From Bacteroidaceae bacterium (GTDB lineage Bacteria > Bacteroidota > Bacteroidia > Bacteroidales > Bacteroidaceae): DNA of 64,000 bases. Each line of letters starts with the position of its first letter. Position 1 is the stretch's first letter. Positions 35,530 to 43,310 of this stretch are shown here, in pieces. The stretch is taken from assembly GCA_017525235.1 (NCBI GenBank), contig JAFXTC010000053.1, positions 1-64,000 on the forward strand, written 5' to 3'. Under the pieces are notes generated by a model. That model was not told where the DNA came from, ran no database searches, and saw only the letters and a program-made list of their open reading frames with translations. The position numbers and the translations under genes are program-made.

Positions 35530-35582
35530 GTTTAAGGAGTTTAAGAAGTTCAAGAAGTTTAAGGGTTCAAGGAGTTCAAGAA
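35530..35582. repeat. Nonamer tandem array GTTTAAGGA/GTTCAAGAA x6
   Basis: Six units of GTTYAAGRA (one of 8 bp) follow the small peptide. The motif is the same nonamer type as in the infB linker (30274-30309). Confidence 0.92.
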
Positions 35583-35599
35583 ATCTTAAATAAACATAG

Positions 35600-35634
35600 C
35601 ACAGAGGCAGGAGCGTTGTTCTCCTGCCTCTGTG
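35600..35634. terminator. Strong hairpin between the peptide gene and the transposase gene
   Basis: CACAGAGGCAGGAG (35600-35613), loop of 7, CTCCTGCCTCTGTG (35621-35634): a 14-bp perfect stem. It lies between the stop of the peptide gene (plus) and that of the RAYT-like gene (minus, 35639), so it probably ends both. There is no long T-run, so it may instead be a bidirectional barrier. Confidence 0.7.
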
Positions 35635-35638
35635 GTTT

Positions 35639-36751
35639 CTATTCACAGATTTCCAAGGCCATCAAATTCATTTGTGAACATTGGTGGGCTGTGAGTTTTC
35701 GTTTTTCGTTATGATGCTCCCAAGGTGACAGCATGAGCAAGCGACCTTTTGCACAAGCAAGGAACTGCTCTCCGTGTGGCTTAGATAAGGGTGTGAAGCC
35801 GTTCTCCATAATTACAATGGTGGGGAAGCCTGCATCGAAAGCCGCTCGCATTACTCGCTTTTCGCCTGGTGAGATGGCAGGGGAAACGAGCACACATCCT
35901 TTTCGGGCTTCTTCGAGATATTGTTTCACATCGGATTCTATCTGCGCTTCGGTTGAACGTCGTGAGATACGTACGGCTTTGCGTTTGGGTGCTGAAAGCA
36001 ATGCTCTGTTACCTATGCCGCTATAACACTGGTGGCCTATCTGCAGGTTGAAGAACGGGCGCAGCCATTCTGGGCGTGCGCGTTTCATCATTAGGCGGCG
36101 TGGGTTTTCCCGTAGGTAGTTTTGCCAGGCTGGCAGTTCATCGTAGGAGCGCAAAATCAGATCGTTGTAACCCTTTGCGAAAAGGGGGCGGTAGGGGGAT
36201 TGCGATGGCGGGGAAGTTTGCGATGGCGGAGCCATCACCTGCGGAGAAAGCGGCACCTGCGGAGAAACCATCACCTGCGGGGAAGCCATCACCTGCTGAG
36301 AAAGGTGGGTATTTGTGTTCTCTGTGGGGTGCGGCTCTGTCGCAGCGCTTAGTGCTTTTTCTGCCTTTCGGCAACCGGCCTTAAAGCCGGAAATCACTTG
36401 CCCCAGGTGTACGGGAAGCCTGTCGCGTACAAAGAGGATGCCGTGCATGTGGTCGGGCATCATCTGAACGGCCATTACTTCAATTTGCGGGAAGTAGTTG
36501 TGAATGCCCAGCCACTCGTGTTCCACAGCCTTACCTAGCTCTGTAAGCTCTATGCGGGGCTCATCTTTGCTTCCTTTAGGAGCAAAGGCATCACCCACCA
36601 AGCAGCCAAACAGAGGGCGGCGCCCTTCTACCTCTAAGGTAATCATATACATGCGCCGTTCACTGTAGTCGTGATGGTCGTCACGCCGTTTCATGGAGGG
36701 CTTCTTCTCTCCCGCGTGTTCTTTCGTTGATGCTATCTGTTCTTCTGTCAT
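35639..36751 (-). CDS. RAYT-like HUH/Y1 transposase fused to a DprA-like domain
   Basis: 370 residues from the Met below the -7 box (an upstream Met at 36787 precedes that box). Residues 20-235 look like a REP-associated tyrosine transposase: the HUH pair in MMPDHMHGIL (His101, His103) and a candidate catalytic Tyr212 in WQNYLRENPRR. Between them (about 150-190) is a repeat-encoded insert (QVMASPQVMVSPQ...). Residues 237-370 (YSGIGNRALLSAPKR, KGCVLVSPAISPGEKRVMRA, DAGFPTIVIMENGF) resemble the Rossmann fold of DprA/SMF. RAYTs move REP palindromes in other phyla. Domain calls are by eye. Related Bacteroidetes proteins seem common but uncharacterised. Confidence 0.72.
   Translation of the reverse strand: MTEEQIASTKEHAGEKKPSMKRRDDHHDYSERRMYMITLEVEGRRPLFGCLVGDAFAPKGSKDEPRIELTELGKAVEHEWLGIHNYFPQIEVMAVQMMPDHMHGILFVRDRLPVHLGQVISGFKAGCRKAEKALSAATEPHPTENTNTHLSQQVMASPQVMVSPQVPLSPQVMAPPSQTSPPSQSPYRPLFAKGYNDLILRSYDELPAWQNYLRENPRRLMMKRARPEWLRPFFNLQIGHQCYSGIGNRALLSAPKRKAVRISRRSTEAQIESDVKQYLEEARKGCVLVSPAISPGEKRVMRAAFDAGFPTIVIMENGFTPLSKPHGEQFLACAKGRLLMLSPWEHHNEKRKLTAHQCSQMNLMALEICE
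36198..36303. repeat. 18-bp tandem array inside the RAYT-like gene
   Basis: Four 18-bp units CCATCACCTGCGGAGAAA or near copies (36232-36303) preceded by TTGCGATGGCGGxG-type units. The GCGATGGC/GCCATC parts can pair as a hairpin. The block is in frame and translated as SPQVMV-type peptides. A close copy occurs in uxaB at 38602-38670. Confidence 0.95.
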
Positions 36752-36768
36752 ACCTTTGTTATGAACTG

Positions 36769-36776
36769 CAAAGGTA
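36769..36776 (-). promoter_or_regulatory. -7 box of the RAYT-like gene
   Basis: Minus-strand TACCTTTG, 18 bp upstream of the chosen start at 36751. It lies downstream of the longer ORF start at 36787 and argues against that start. Confidence 0.55.
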
Positions 36777-36833
36777 CAAAAAAACATGTTCTGAATGAAA
36801 TAAAAGCGGATTCTGTGCTATATAAAATGTTTT

Positions 36834-38414
36834 TTACAACGTTACGCCGTTTTTGAAGATGGCGAAGTCGGCATTGCCGTGGGCCTCGGCGGTGGTTTGC
36901 TCTTTGCCGGAGCAAACATCTATGATGTAGGCGATGAAGCGCTGGAGCAGCTCTTCCATGCTTGTGCCATCTAACAGGACACCGGCATCAAAGTCAATCC
37001 ATTGGGGTTTACGGCGGGCAAGCTCGCTGTTGGTAGAGACCTTCAGCGTGGGGACAAAAGTAGAGAAAGGTGTGCCCCTGCCCGTTGTAAAGAGTACCAA
37101 CTGACATCCGGCTGCCGCCAAAGCGGTGCTTGCCACAAGGTCGTTACCGGGGGCGGAGAGGAGGAATAATCCTGAATTGACAATTGATAATTGACAATTG
37201 ATAATTGGGGCTGCGCCTTGAGCCTGCGGGAGGCGGTCGCCATACTCTAATACGCCGACTACAGGAGCGGTGCCTGCTTTTTGGGTGCAGCCAAGGGCTT
37301 TCTCCTCTAAGGTGGAGATGCCACCAGCTTTGTTGCCGGGAGAGGGATTCTCGCCTACGGGCTGGCCGTGAGAAAGGAAATATTCCTTAAAGTTATTGAT
37401 GAGGCTGATGGTTTGCTGCAAGACTTCATCTGAGACGGCTCGACGCATGAGGATGGTCTCGGCTCCAAACATCTCAGGTACTTCGGTGAGGATGGCTGTG
37501 CCGCCTTGCTCCTTGCAGAGCCAATCGGTAAAGGCACCCAAAAGGGGATTGGCGGTGATGCCGCTGAAGCCGTCGGAGCCACCACACTTGAGTCCTATGC
37601 GTAGTTTACTGATAGGTACGGGTACGCGTTCATAGGTCTGTGCCTGCTCATAGAGTTCCTTGACGATACGAACGCCGGTCTCTACCTCGTCGCCCTCGAC
37701 TTCTTGGCAAACCATGAAGCGAATGCGTTGGCGGTCGTAATCGCCAAGCAGTTTTTCAAACTCCTTTGGCTGGTTGTTCTCGCAGCCTAAGCCCACGACC
37801 AGTACGCCGCCAGCATTGGGGTGCAACACCATGTCGCGAAGTATCTTTCGGGTATTCTCATGGTCGTCACCGAGTTGCGAGCAGCCGTAGGGATGCTGAT
37901 AATTGACAATTGATGATTGACAATTGATAATTATTTCTTCTTTGGCTTTTTCCACGATTTGGCGGCAGATGGGGTTTACGCAGCCGACGGTGGGGATAAC
38001 CCAGATATCGTTGCGAATGCCTACTTGGCCGTCGGGGCGCACATAGCCGAGAAAAGACTCTCCCCCCGCCCTCCCTTTCCGGGAGGGAGCAGGATGTTTT
38101 GCAAGATGCGAGTTTTCAGAGTCACAGGTAACAGCTCCCTCCCGGAAAGGGAGGGCGGGGGGAGAGTCTGAGTCTCGTTTCACTTTACCATAATCCAATG
38201 TCCCGCTGAGGTTGGTGGCGATGTTGTGGTGGTCTACCAGCTCTCCTTTGCGGATGGGGCGAGTGGCATGACCGATGGAATAGCCGTACTTGAAGACATC
38301 CTCGCCTTGGGCGATGTCGCGAAGGGCAAACTTGTGGCCGGCAGGGATGCCTGGGAGCTCTTGTAGGGCTACGGCTACGGTATCAGCGGGGTGTATTTGG
38401 AGGGATGCTTTCAT
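36834..38414 (-). CDS. uxaA: Altronate dehydratase with repeat-encoded insertions
   Basis: 526 residues. N-terminal SAF-like domain (IPAGHKFALRDIAQGEDVFK, YGYSIGHATRPIRKGE), then the catalytic UxaA domain (GYVRPDGQVGIRNDIWVIPT, HPYGCSQLGDDHENTRKI, GLGCENNQ, LKCGGSDGFSGITANPLLG). It removes water from D-altronate to give 2-keto-3-deoxy-D-gluconate. Three stretches look like insertions encoded by repeats: about residues 84-121 (LPFREGAVTCDSENS... from a palindrome), about 160-173 (IINCQSSIVNYQ) and about 402-413 (IINCQLSIVN). It is last in the L-galactose operon; its start codon lies in a heptamer array. Confidence 0.9.
   Translation of the reverse strand: MKASLQIHPADTVAVALQELPGIPAGHKFALRDIAQGEDVFKYGYSIGHATRPIRKGELVDHHNIATNLSGTLDYGKVKRDSDSPPALPFREGAVTCDSENSHLAKHPAPSRKGRAGGESFLGYVRPDGQVGIRNDIWVIPTVGCVNPICRQIVEKAKEEIIINCQSSIVNYQHPYGCSQLGDDHENTRKILRDMVLHPNAGGVLVVGLGCENNQPKEFEKLLGDYDRQRIRFMVCQEVEGDEVETGVRIVKELYEQAQTYERVPVPISKLRIGLKCGGSDGFSGITANPLLGAFTDWLCKEQGGTAILTEVPEMFGAETILMRRAVSDEVLQQTISLINNFKEYFLSHGQPVGENPSPGNKAGGISTLEEKALGCTQKAGTAPVVGVLEYGDRLPQAQGAAPIINCQLSIVNSGLFLLSAPGNDLVASTALAAAGCQLVLFTTGRGTPFSTFVPTLKVSTNSELARRKPQWIDFDAGVLLDGTSMEELLQRFIAYIIDVCSGKEQTTAEAHGNADFAIFKNGVTL
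37176..37210. repeat. Heptamer array ATTGACA/ATTGATA x5 in uxaA
   Basis: ATTGACA, ATTGATA, ATTGACA, ATTGATA, ATTGGGG, in frame, encoding IINCQLSIVN on the minus strand, between EYGDRLPQAQ and FLLSAPGND. Confidence 0.95.
37895..37936. repeat. Heptamer array, 6 units (42 bp = 14 codons) in uxaA
   Basis: GCTGATA, ATTGACA, ATTGATG, ATTGACA, ATTGATA, ATTATTT: six 7-bp units total 42 bp, which keeps the frame. It encodes IINCQSSIVNYQ directly before the conserved HPYGCSQLGDDHE. Confidence 0.93.
38056..38168. repeat. BIME-like perfect 35-bp inverted repeat in frame in uxaA
   Basis: Left arm 38056-38090 and right arm 38134-38168 are perfect reverse complements over 35 bp with a 43-bp loop. Each arm is itself a small hairpin (CCCTCCC / GGGAGGG), as in a pair of head-to-head REP sequences. 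It adds about 38 residues between the SAF-like and catalytic parts of uxaA. Confidence 0.95.
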
Positions 38415-38446
38415 TCTTCACTCTTCATTCTTAATTCTTCATTTTG
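38412..38446. repeat. Heptamer array spanning the uxaB-uxaA junction
   Basis: Five units (CATTCTT, CACTCTT, CATTCTT, AATTCTT, CATTTTG on the plus strand) cover 35 bp. The uxaA start (complement of 38412-38414) and the uxaB stop (complement of 38439-38441) both lie inside the array. Confidence 0.93.
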
Positions 38447-40034
38447 CGCACAGCGCAACCGTTTCCATCATTCCCTTCTCCAAGATGCTGGTGATGCTTT
38501 CGGTGAGCAGGTCGGTGAGGCCGGGGATGGTGTTAAGGTCGCCATGCTCGTGCCAGATGAGGTCTTTGGCAGCTAAAACGCCTTCGGCAACGCGACGAGC
38601 AATTGCGATGGCGGAGGAGTTTGCGATGGCAGAGCCATCACCTGCGGAGAAACCATCACCTGCGGAGAAGGAGTTGCCGACCGCAGGAGACCACAAATCT
38701 TGCAGCAGCTGCATGATGCGGGGTTCATCGTTGGGCTGGATGGGTGTGCCGTCGGCACGTTGGCCGCCCCGGTAATAAACGCAGATGGCAGCTAAGCCAA
38801 GCACGATGCCCTTGGGCAATGTGCCTTTGCGCTGCAGGTAGGTCTTCAAGCCGGGAAGATCACGCGTCTGGAACTTGGGGAAGCTGTTGAGCATGATGCT
38901 GGTAAGCTGGTGGTCGACGAAGGGATTGCAGAAGCGCTCCATAACATCGTTGCCAAAACGGCGAAGCTCATCCTCTGGGAGGTTGAGCGTAGGCAGCAGC
39001 TCGTCGAACATCACACGACGGACAAAGGGCCCGATTACCTCGTGCTGGCATGCATCGCGGACGATGTTCAAACCTGCCAGGAAGGCCACAGGCGAGAGCA
39101 CCGTATGAGGACCATTCAGTAAGGTTACCTTACGCTCGTGGTAAGGTGATTCATCGTGGGTAAAGACAACGTGCAACCCAGCCTTATCAGCGGGGAACTC
39201 TTTGGCAAGCTGCTCCAACGGCAGGTTGGGAGCAGTCTCGATAACCCAAAGATGGAAAGCCTCGGCCTGAACAACCATTTGGTCGGCATAACCCACCTTC
39301 TGCTGGATGGCATCGATATCCTTGCGTGGGAAGCCTGGCACAATACGGTCTACGAGGGTGGTGCAGACGTAACACGACTGCTCGAACCAGTGGTAGAAAT
39401 CATCAAAATCGCCACCCAATTCTGTTGCCCACAGCTGTATGTATTTGCGGATGCAATCCACCAGATGGTGTCCGTTTTGGAAGATAAGCTCGCACGGCAG
39501 GATGATAAGGCCCTTGGAAGGGTCGCCGTTGAAAGCGCGGAAGCGGTGATAGAGCAACTGCGTGAGTTTGGCAGGATAGGATGAAGGTGGCGTATCAGAC
39601 AATCGACAAGCAGGGTCGAAAGCGATGCCAGCCTCAGTAGTGTTAGAGATAACGAAACGAATCTCGGGCTGTGCAGCCAAAGCGAGGAAGGCATCGTGGT
39701 CCTCATAGGGATTGAGGGCACGACTGACGCTGTCAATCATCTCGAGCGAGTTTACGGGCTTGCCGTCAATGAGGCCTTGCAGGTTCACGTGGTAAAGGCA
39801 GTCCTGAGCTTGAAGGCGGTCGGCCATTCCCTGGGCAATAGGCTGCACGATGACGACGGAGGAGCCTACCCCCGCCCCCTCCCCAGAGGAGGGGAGATTT
39901 GGCCAGACAGAGGCGTTGTTCATTTGTTGGATAATCCAATCGATAAAGGCGCGAAGGAAATTGCCTTCGCCAAACTGTATGATACGCTCCGGGCGCTGGG
40001 CTTTGGGAGCAGTTTTGATATTGAGGGGTTGCAT
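38439..40034 (-). CDS. uxaB: Tagaturonate reductase with repeat-encoded insertions
   Basis: 531 residues from the ATG at 40034 (MQPLNIKT); an upstream Met would overlap the preceding gene. Mannitol dehydrogenase-like fold: N-terminal Rossmann half (IIQFGEGNFLRAFIDWIIQ), and a C-terminal helical half with HVVFTHDESPYHERKVTLLNG and VDHQLTSIMLNSFPKF. It reduces D-tagaturonate to D-altronate. Two inserts are repeat-encoded: NLPSSGEGAGVG (near residue 50) and FSAGDGFSAGDGSAIANSS (near 460-480). Neither lies in a motif I recognise as catalytic. Fifth gene of the L-galactose operon. Confidence 0.9.
   Translation of the reverse strand: MQPLNIKTAPKAQRPERIIQFGEGNFLRAFIDWIIQQMNNASVWPNLPSSGEGAGVGSSVVIVQPIAQGMADRLQAQDCLYHVNLQGLIDGKPVNSLEMIDSVSRALNPYEDHDAFLALAAQPEIRFVISNTTEAGIAFDPACRLSDTPPSSYPAKLTQLLYHRFRAFNGDPSKGLIILPCELIFQNGHHLVDCIRKYIQLWATELGGDFDDFYHWFEQSCYVCTTLVDRIVPGFPRKDIDAIQQKVGYADQMVVQAEAFHLWVIETAPNLPLEQLAKEFPADKAGLHVVFTHDESPYHERKVTLLNGPHTVLSPVAFLAGLNIVRDACQHEVIGPFVRRVMFDELLPTLNLPEDELRRFGNDVMERFCNPFVDHQLTSIMLNSFPKFQTRDLPGLKTYLQRKGTLPKGIVLGLAAICVYYRGGQRADGTPIQPNDEPRIMQLLQDLWSPAVGNSFSAGDGFSAGDGSAIANSSAIAIARRVAEGVLAAKDLIWHEHGDLNTIPGLTDLLTESITSILEKGMMETVALCAK
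38602..38670. repeat. 18-bp tandem array inside uxaB
   Basis: ATTGCGATGGCGGAGGAG, TTTGCGATGGCAGAG, then two units CCATCACCTGCGGAGAAA / CCATCACCTGCGGAGAAG. Same units and order as in the RAYT-like gene at 36198-36303, but translated in another frame (FSAGDG instead of SPQVMV). Confidence 0.95.
39866..39899. repeat. GC-rich REP-like hairpin in uxaB
   Basis: CCCCTCC (39876-39882) and GGAGGGG (39888-39894) form a 7-bp stem inside a longer C-rich/G-rich block. The flanks (ACCCCCGC before, AGATTTGG after) match the copy in sufS (ACCCCCAT, AGAATTGG), so the element is longer than the stem. Confidence 0.85.
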
Positions 40035-40048
40035 GTCGGGGGAGAGTC

Positions 40049-41065
40049 TTAGAATTTCACTAATATTCTGAATACTTTGCCTGGGGCGGCATCCCAATCG
40101 GCCATAGCCTTGGCGGCCTCTTCTGGTTTAACGATGCCTGAGATGAGGCGTGCAGTTGGGCAAGTGCCACGACGCAGATAACGGATGACAGCGCGGAAGT
40201 CGTCGGGCAGTGCGTTGCGTGAGCCGCGAATATCCAATTCTTTCTGCACGAAGAAGCGGGTGGGCAACGTGACATCGCCAGGGGCGTAACCGATGCAGAC
40301 AACACGACCAGTGAAAGCTACCTCGTTGATGGCGATATTATAAGTAGGAGCAGCTCCTACTGCCTCGATGACCACATCCGGACCTGCACCAGCGGTCAGT
40401 TCCTGCAGACGGGCATGAACATCATCGCTGCCACTGTTGACAGTAGCTGAAGCGCCTAACTCGCGGGCAAGGGCCAACTTTTCATCGTCGAGATCCATGG
40501 CAATGACGGTAGCGCCACGCAGGCTGGCTCTCACGATAGCGCCCACACCAATCATACCGCAACCGATAACCAGAACGGTATCGGCATCTGTTACCTGACC
40601 ACGATCCACAGCGTGGAAGCCTACACTCATTGGTTCAATGAGGGCGATATCCTCTGGAGCAAGACCTTCAGCAGGAATAACCTTCTGCCAAGGAACGCTG
40701 ATGAATTCGCGCATAGCTCCGTGTCGCTGAACGCCAAGTGTTTCGTTATGTTGGCAAGCGTTGAAACGACGACGGCGGCAGCTGGGGCAATTGCCACAAG
40801 CCGTGTAGGGATCGACGGTAACCAACTGGCCTGCCTGAAGATTGGCGGGGACGGCGGCGTCTACCTTTTCTATAACAGCACTGATTTCGTGCCCTGGGAT
40901 TACGGGCTTCAAAGCCATGGCGTTGCGACCGCGGAAAGTGTTGAGATCTGAACCGCAAAAGCCGACGTAACTAATGCGCAGCAGCACCTCACCAACTGCA
41001 GGTTCTGGTGTAGGGAGGTCAATAACCTCCAGCAGATGAGTATCTGAAATCTGTAATGCTTTCAT
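40049..41065 (-). CDS. Zinc-dependent alcohol dehydrogenase, probable L-galactonate 5-dehydrogenase
   Basis: 338 residues of the medium-chain dehydrogenase family. GFCGSD (catalytic zinc Cys), PGHEISAVIE, structural zinc Cys cluster CGNCPSCRRRRFNAC, and the nucleotide site VLVIGCGMIGVGAI. In the operon between a FucP-type transporter and UxaB the expected reaction is L-galactonate to D-tagaturonate, as known for E. coli LgoD and a Bacteroides vulgatus pathway. Close relatives act on L-idonate or threonine, so substrate is inferred from context. Confidence 0.8.
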   Translation of the reverse strand: MKALQISDTHLLEVIDLPTPEPAVGEVLLRISYVGFCGSDLNTFRGRNAMALKPVIPGHEISAVIEKVDAAVPANLQAGQLVTVDPYTACGNCPSCRRRRFNACQHNETLGVQRHGAMREFISVPWQKVIPAEGLAPEDIALIEPMSVGFHAVDRGQVTDADTVLVIGCGMIGVGAIVRASLRGATVIAMDLDDEKLALARELGASATVNSGSDDVHARLQELTAGAGPDVVIEAVGAAPTYNIAINEVAFTGRVVCIGYAPGDVTLPTRFFVQKELDIRGSRNALPDDFRAVIRYLRRGTCPTARLISGIVKPEEAAKAMADWDAAPGKVFRILVKF

Positions 41066-41102
41066 ATCTTAGGTTTGTTTTATCTAGTTAGACCAGTTTG
41101 AA

Positions 41103-42398
41103 CTAGTTGTGCTTTATTTGACAAAAAGAACGGTAGCCATAAAGAGCTACAAAGATGAAGCAAATCAGGGGCAGACAGAACGAAACGTTCACTGCAGGCC
41201 AACCAGCCACGCTGCCCAAATCGATAATCATGCCTTGAAGAGGAGGCATCAGCGCACCACCCACGATGGCCATTACTAAGAAGGCTGCACCAAGCGATGT
41301 GTCCTCTGCATCGACATTCTCCAGCGCTACACCATAGATAGTGGGGAACATGATAGACATGAACAAACTGATGAGCACCAGGGAATAAAGGCCAGCCCGA
41401 CCGTCGATGCAGATAGCACCGATGGTGCAGATAGAGGCACAGATACCGAAAATCATGAGCAAACGACGTGTATTGACGTAGCGCATGATGAAAGTGCCTA
41501 TGAAGCGGCCACTGAGGTTCAACGACATAGCTGCGATGTTGAACACTTGTGCTGTAGCCTTGTTGATGCCAAGACGGTCGGCATATTGGATGATGAAAGT
41601 CCAACACATAATCTGTGCTGCTACATAGAAGATCTGTGCCAATACACCCTCGCGGTAGATTGTGTTGTGCCAAAGGCGATTCAGCGTGTGCCGAGGGTGT
41701 AATTTCTGCCCTTCACCTGCTAATCGCGGCATCTTGGTCAAGGCAATGATAATGAGCATCACAACCACAACCAAACCAATGGCTACGTAAGGATCGCGAA
41801 TGACAGCAAGGTCATGCAATCGGATATCTGCTTTTTCCGCCTCAGAGAGTGAACCGAAAATAATCTGTCCAGTTGCATCACGCTTGTCGGAAAGCAATTG
41901 CGGCAATACGATAAACGATGCCACAGCCATACCCGAAAGTGAACCCACGGGGTTGAAGGCCTGTGCCAGATTCAAACGTCGTGTAGAAGTTTCTTTCTCG
42001 CCCAGCGAGAGGATAAAAGGATTGGCTGTTGTCTCTAGAAAAGCCAGACCGAACGTCAAAATATACAATGAGACGCAGAAAAATGAGAACTGTTGGTATT
42101 GTGCAGCAGGGATAAACAAAAAAGCACCAATGGCATATAGTGCCAACCCCAGCAACACACCGTGTTTATAGGTATGTTTCCGAATGAAAAGCGCTGCCGG
42201 AACAGCCATTGTGGCGTAGCCGCCATAGAAGGCAAATTGAATCATGGATGCCTTGGTGGCTGATAACTCCATCACCGTCTGAAAGGCTGCCACCATTGGG
42301 TTTGTGATATCGTTGGCAAAGCCCCACAGCGCAAAAAGCGAGGTGATGAGGATGAAAGTGATGAGGTATTTTTTCTCGACTAATGGTTTCTTATTCAT
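41103..42398 (-). CDS. FucP-type MFS sugar:proton symporter
   Basis: 431 residues, 12 predicted membrane helices. FucP landmarks: FALWGFANDITNPMV, FLETTANPFILSLG and RRLNLAQAFNPVGS. E. coli FucP carries L-fucose and also L-galactose. In this operon it lies between the lactonase and the dehydrogenase, consistent with L-galactose uptake. Alternative cargo is L-fucose. Confidence 0.88.
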   Translation of the reverse strand: MNKKPLVEKKYLITFILITSLFALWGFANDITNPMVAAFQTVMELSATKASMIQFAFYGGYATMAVPAALFIRKHTYKHGVLLGLALYAIGAFLFIPAAQYQQFSFFCVSLYILTFGLAFLETTANPFILSLGEKETSTRRLNLAQAFNPVGSLSGMAVASFIVLPQLLSDKRDATGQIIFGSLSEAEKADIRLHDLAVIRDPYVAIGLVVVVMLIIIALTKMPRLAGEGQKLHPRHTLNRLWHNTIYREGVLAQIFYVAAQIMCWTFIIQYADRLGINKATAQVFNIAAMSLNLSGRFIGTFIMRYVNTRRLLMIFGICASICTIGAICIDGRAGLYSLVLISLFMSIMFPTIYGVALENVDAEDTSLGAAFLVMAIVGGALMPPLQGMIIDLGSVAGWPAVNVSFCLPLICFIFVALYGYRSFCQIKHN

Positions 42399-42410
42399 GG
42401 TTACGTTTTT

Positions 42411-43310
42411 TTATTCACTCATATTTTTTATATAAGGTAGTTCTGGGAGATTCTTGAAGCCATAGAAGCGCTGGGCGTTCTGGCCTAAGAAGGCGGCTTG
42501 CTCTTCGGGGGTGAGGAGGTTACTGCGGAAGAGGAAGTCGTAGCTCATGCGGTAGGTGATGGCGGTGATGGTGCGGGGGTAATCAGAGCCCCACATCAGG
42601 CGGTCGATGCCTACCCAGTCGGCAGCTTGACGGATGCATCGGATAGCGGAGGGGTAGGGGTAGAACTCTGAGTTGAAGAGCCATGTGATGCCTCCACTCT
42701 CTATCATCACGTTCTGGCCTTTGAGAGCCAGCTTTACCTGACTTTCGAAAGCAGGTGTTGTAACCATTCCAAAGTGACCGATGGCAACTTTCATGCGTGG
42801 ACATTCCTGTATCACCTCAGCCATTTCTGCTATCTGTCGTGGGTCTTCGCCTAAGCACATGGACAGCACCATGCCCTGCTCCTCCATGAACTTGAAGATA
42901 GGCATGAACGTGTGTAAAGATTCTTTCATGCGATGTCCTGGAAAGGCGATGCCCTTCAGTCCTGATTTCTGTACAGCTTTGGCTTCATCCAGTGTCCATG
43001 CCATACCCATACAGAAGAAACGGTCGGGATACTTGGCTTGTACCTCTGAAAGGTAAGCGTTCTGGTTGCCGTCGATAACTTCTTGCACTACAACGGCGGC
43101 ACCTACCTGAGCGTAATCCATGTTACTGAAGAATACCTCTGCGGTGTTGCGTCCGTCAATCATAAAGGGTGGTAGCATCTGGCGTTCTTCGCCAAAGAAG
43201 ATGCTTCGGCTGCCGTTCGGGTGGAGCGTACGAATGGCAAAACCATCTACCTCTGTGTTTTGGCGCAGCCACAGGTGAGAGTGGGCATCGATAATCAGCT
43301 GTTTTTCCAT
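42411..43310 (-). CDS. Amidohydrolase-family lactonase, probable L-galactonolactonase
   Basis: 299 residues, TIM-barrel amidohydrolase. IIDAHSHLW holds the HxH metal site, further His in AIGHFGMV, and Asp in LMWGSDYPRT. Such COG2159-type enzymes hydrolyse sugar lactones or decarboxylate. Sharing 16 nt with the upstream dehydrogenase gene and its place in the operon support hydrolysis of L-galactonolactone to L-galactonate. Substrate not proven. Confidence 0.8.
   Translation of the reverse strand: MEKQLIIDAHSHLWLRQNTEVDGFAIRTLHPNGSRSIFFGEERQMLPPFMIDGRNTAEVFFSNMDYAQVGAAVVVQEVIDGNQNAYLSEVQAKYPDRFFCMGMAWTLDEAKAVQKSGLKGIAFPGHRMKESLHTFMPIFKFMEEQGMVLSMCLGEDPRQIAEMAEVIQECPRMKVAIGHFGMVTTPAFESQVKLALKGQNVMIESGGITWLFNSEFYPYPSAIRCIRQAADWVGIDRLMWGSDYPRTITAITYRMSYDFLFRSNLLTPEEQAAFLGQNAQRFYGFKNLPELPYIKNMSE

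Noticed and set aside
36752..36787. Longer start (Met at 36787) for the RAYT-like gene
   Set aside because: It lies upstream of the -7 box at 36769-36776 and would need another promoter.
40035..40097. Longer start for uxaB
   Set aside because: It would overlap the upstream dehydrogenase gene by about 50 bp and adds residues with no family match.
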